A stretch of DNA of 5,763 nt. Source: Proteobacteria bacterium UBA6522. GTDB lineage: Bacteria; Pseudomonadota; Gammaproteobacteria; Steroidobacterales; Rariloculaceae. The notes beneath the pieces were generated by a model, which had not been told where the DNA came from, did not search any database, and was given only the letters and a program-made list of their open reading frames with translations. The stretch's first letter is position 1, and each line of letters begins with the position of its first letter. The translations under genes were made by a program, and so were the position numbers. Location: NCBI GenBank assembly GCA_002434915.1, contig DJLG01000175.1, forward strand, positions 1 through 5,763, read 5' to 3'. This document shows positions 5,704-5,763 of the stretch, in pieces.

Positions 5704-5763
5704 CTGTAGACAGTTTTAATGCTGTTTCAAAATCTATTCTGGTAAGACTGGTATGTTTTCATA

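Noticed and set aside
5704..5730. Terminator after the cytochrome gene (CTGT-AG-ACAG followed by TTTT)
   Set aside because: The stem is only 4 bp with a 2-nt loop, too small to be a stable intrinsic terminator.
5734..5763. Possible C-terminal tail of a convergent minus-strand gene (ending ENIPVLPE, stop at 5734-5736)
   Set aside because: Only nine codons are visible before the window edge, too few to distinguish from chance. An ATG at 5752 on the plus strand is equally unsupported. Sequence to the right would decide.

Overview
The window looks like ordinary chromosome from a Gram-negative bacterium of fairly low GC (low 40s percent by eye). It holds most of a tetrapyrrole (heme) biosynthesis operon on the minus strand, a sugar/choline-kinase-like phosphotransferase on the same strand, and a divergent di-heme cytochrome c peroxidase on the plus strand. 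Glutamyl-tRNA reductase shows that ALA is made by the C5 pathway, which argues against an alphaproteobacterium using ALA synthase. A secreted MauG/CcpA-type di-heme protein implies a periplasm and c-type cytochrome maturation. The phosphotransferase has sequence features I associate with deltaproteobacterial or other marine lineages, but I cannot place the organism more closely from this window.

Minus strand, in transcription order. A NahK-like phosphotransferase (4385 to 3336) is followed by a 166-bp gap. Then come hemA (3169-1817), hemC (1820-885), hemD (881-132) and the first 45 codons of hemB (135 down to the window edge). The four hem genes are packed tightly: hemA/hemC and hemD/hemB each overlap by 4 bp (ATGA), and hemC/hemD are separated by 3 bp. 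Together they convert glutamyl-tRNA to glutamate-1-semialdehyde (HemA), ALA to porphobilinogen (HemB), porphobilinogen to hydroxymethylbilane (HemC), and that to uroporphyrinogen III (HemD). The semialdehyde aminotransferase HemL is not visible and may lie beyond the left edge. The order hemA-C-D-B matches the Bacillus-type cluster, but there is no hemX/ccsA-like membrane gene between hemA and hemC.

Plus strand. A 73-bp divergent region (4386-4458) holds a 9-bp tandem repeat and a perfect 7-bp inverted repeat whose loop contains the likely ribosome binding site. After it, a 414-residue exported di-heme cytochrome c peroxidase/MauG family protein runs from 4459 to 5703. The last 60 bp hold no gene I can support.

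I see no mobile element, CRISPR array, tRNA or rRNA, and no clearly new multi-gene system. The points most worth a second look are an atypical nucleotide-binding loop in glutamyl-tRNA reductase, a 17-residue insertion in the distal heme pocket region of the peroxidase, and the small repeats in the divergent promoter region.
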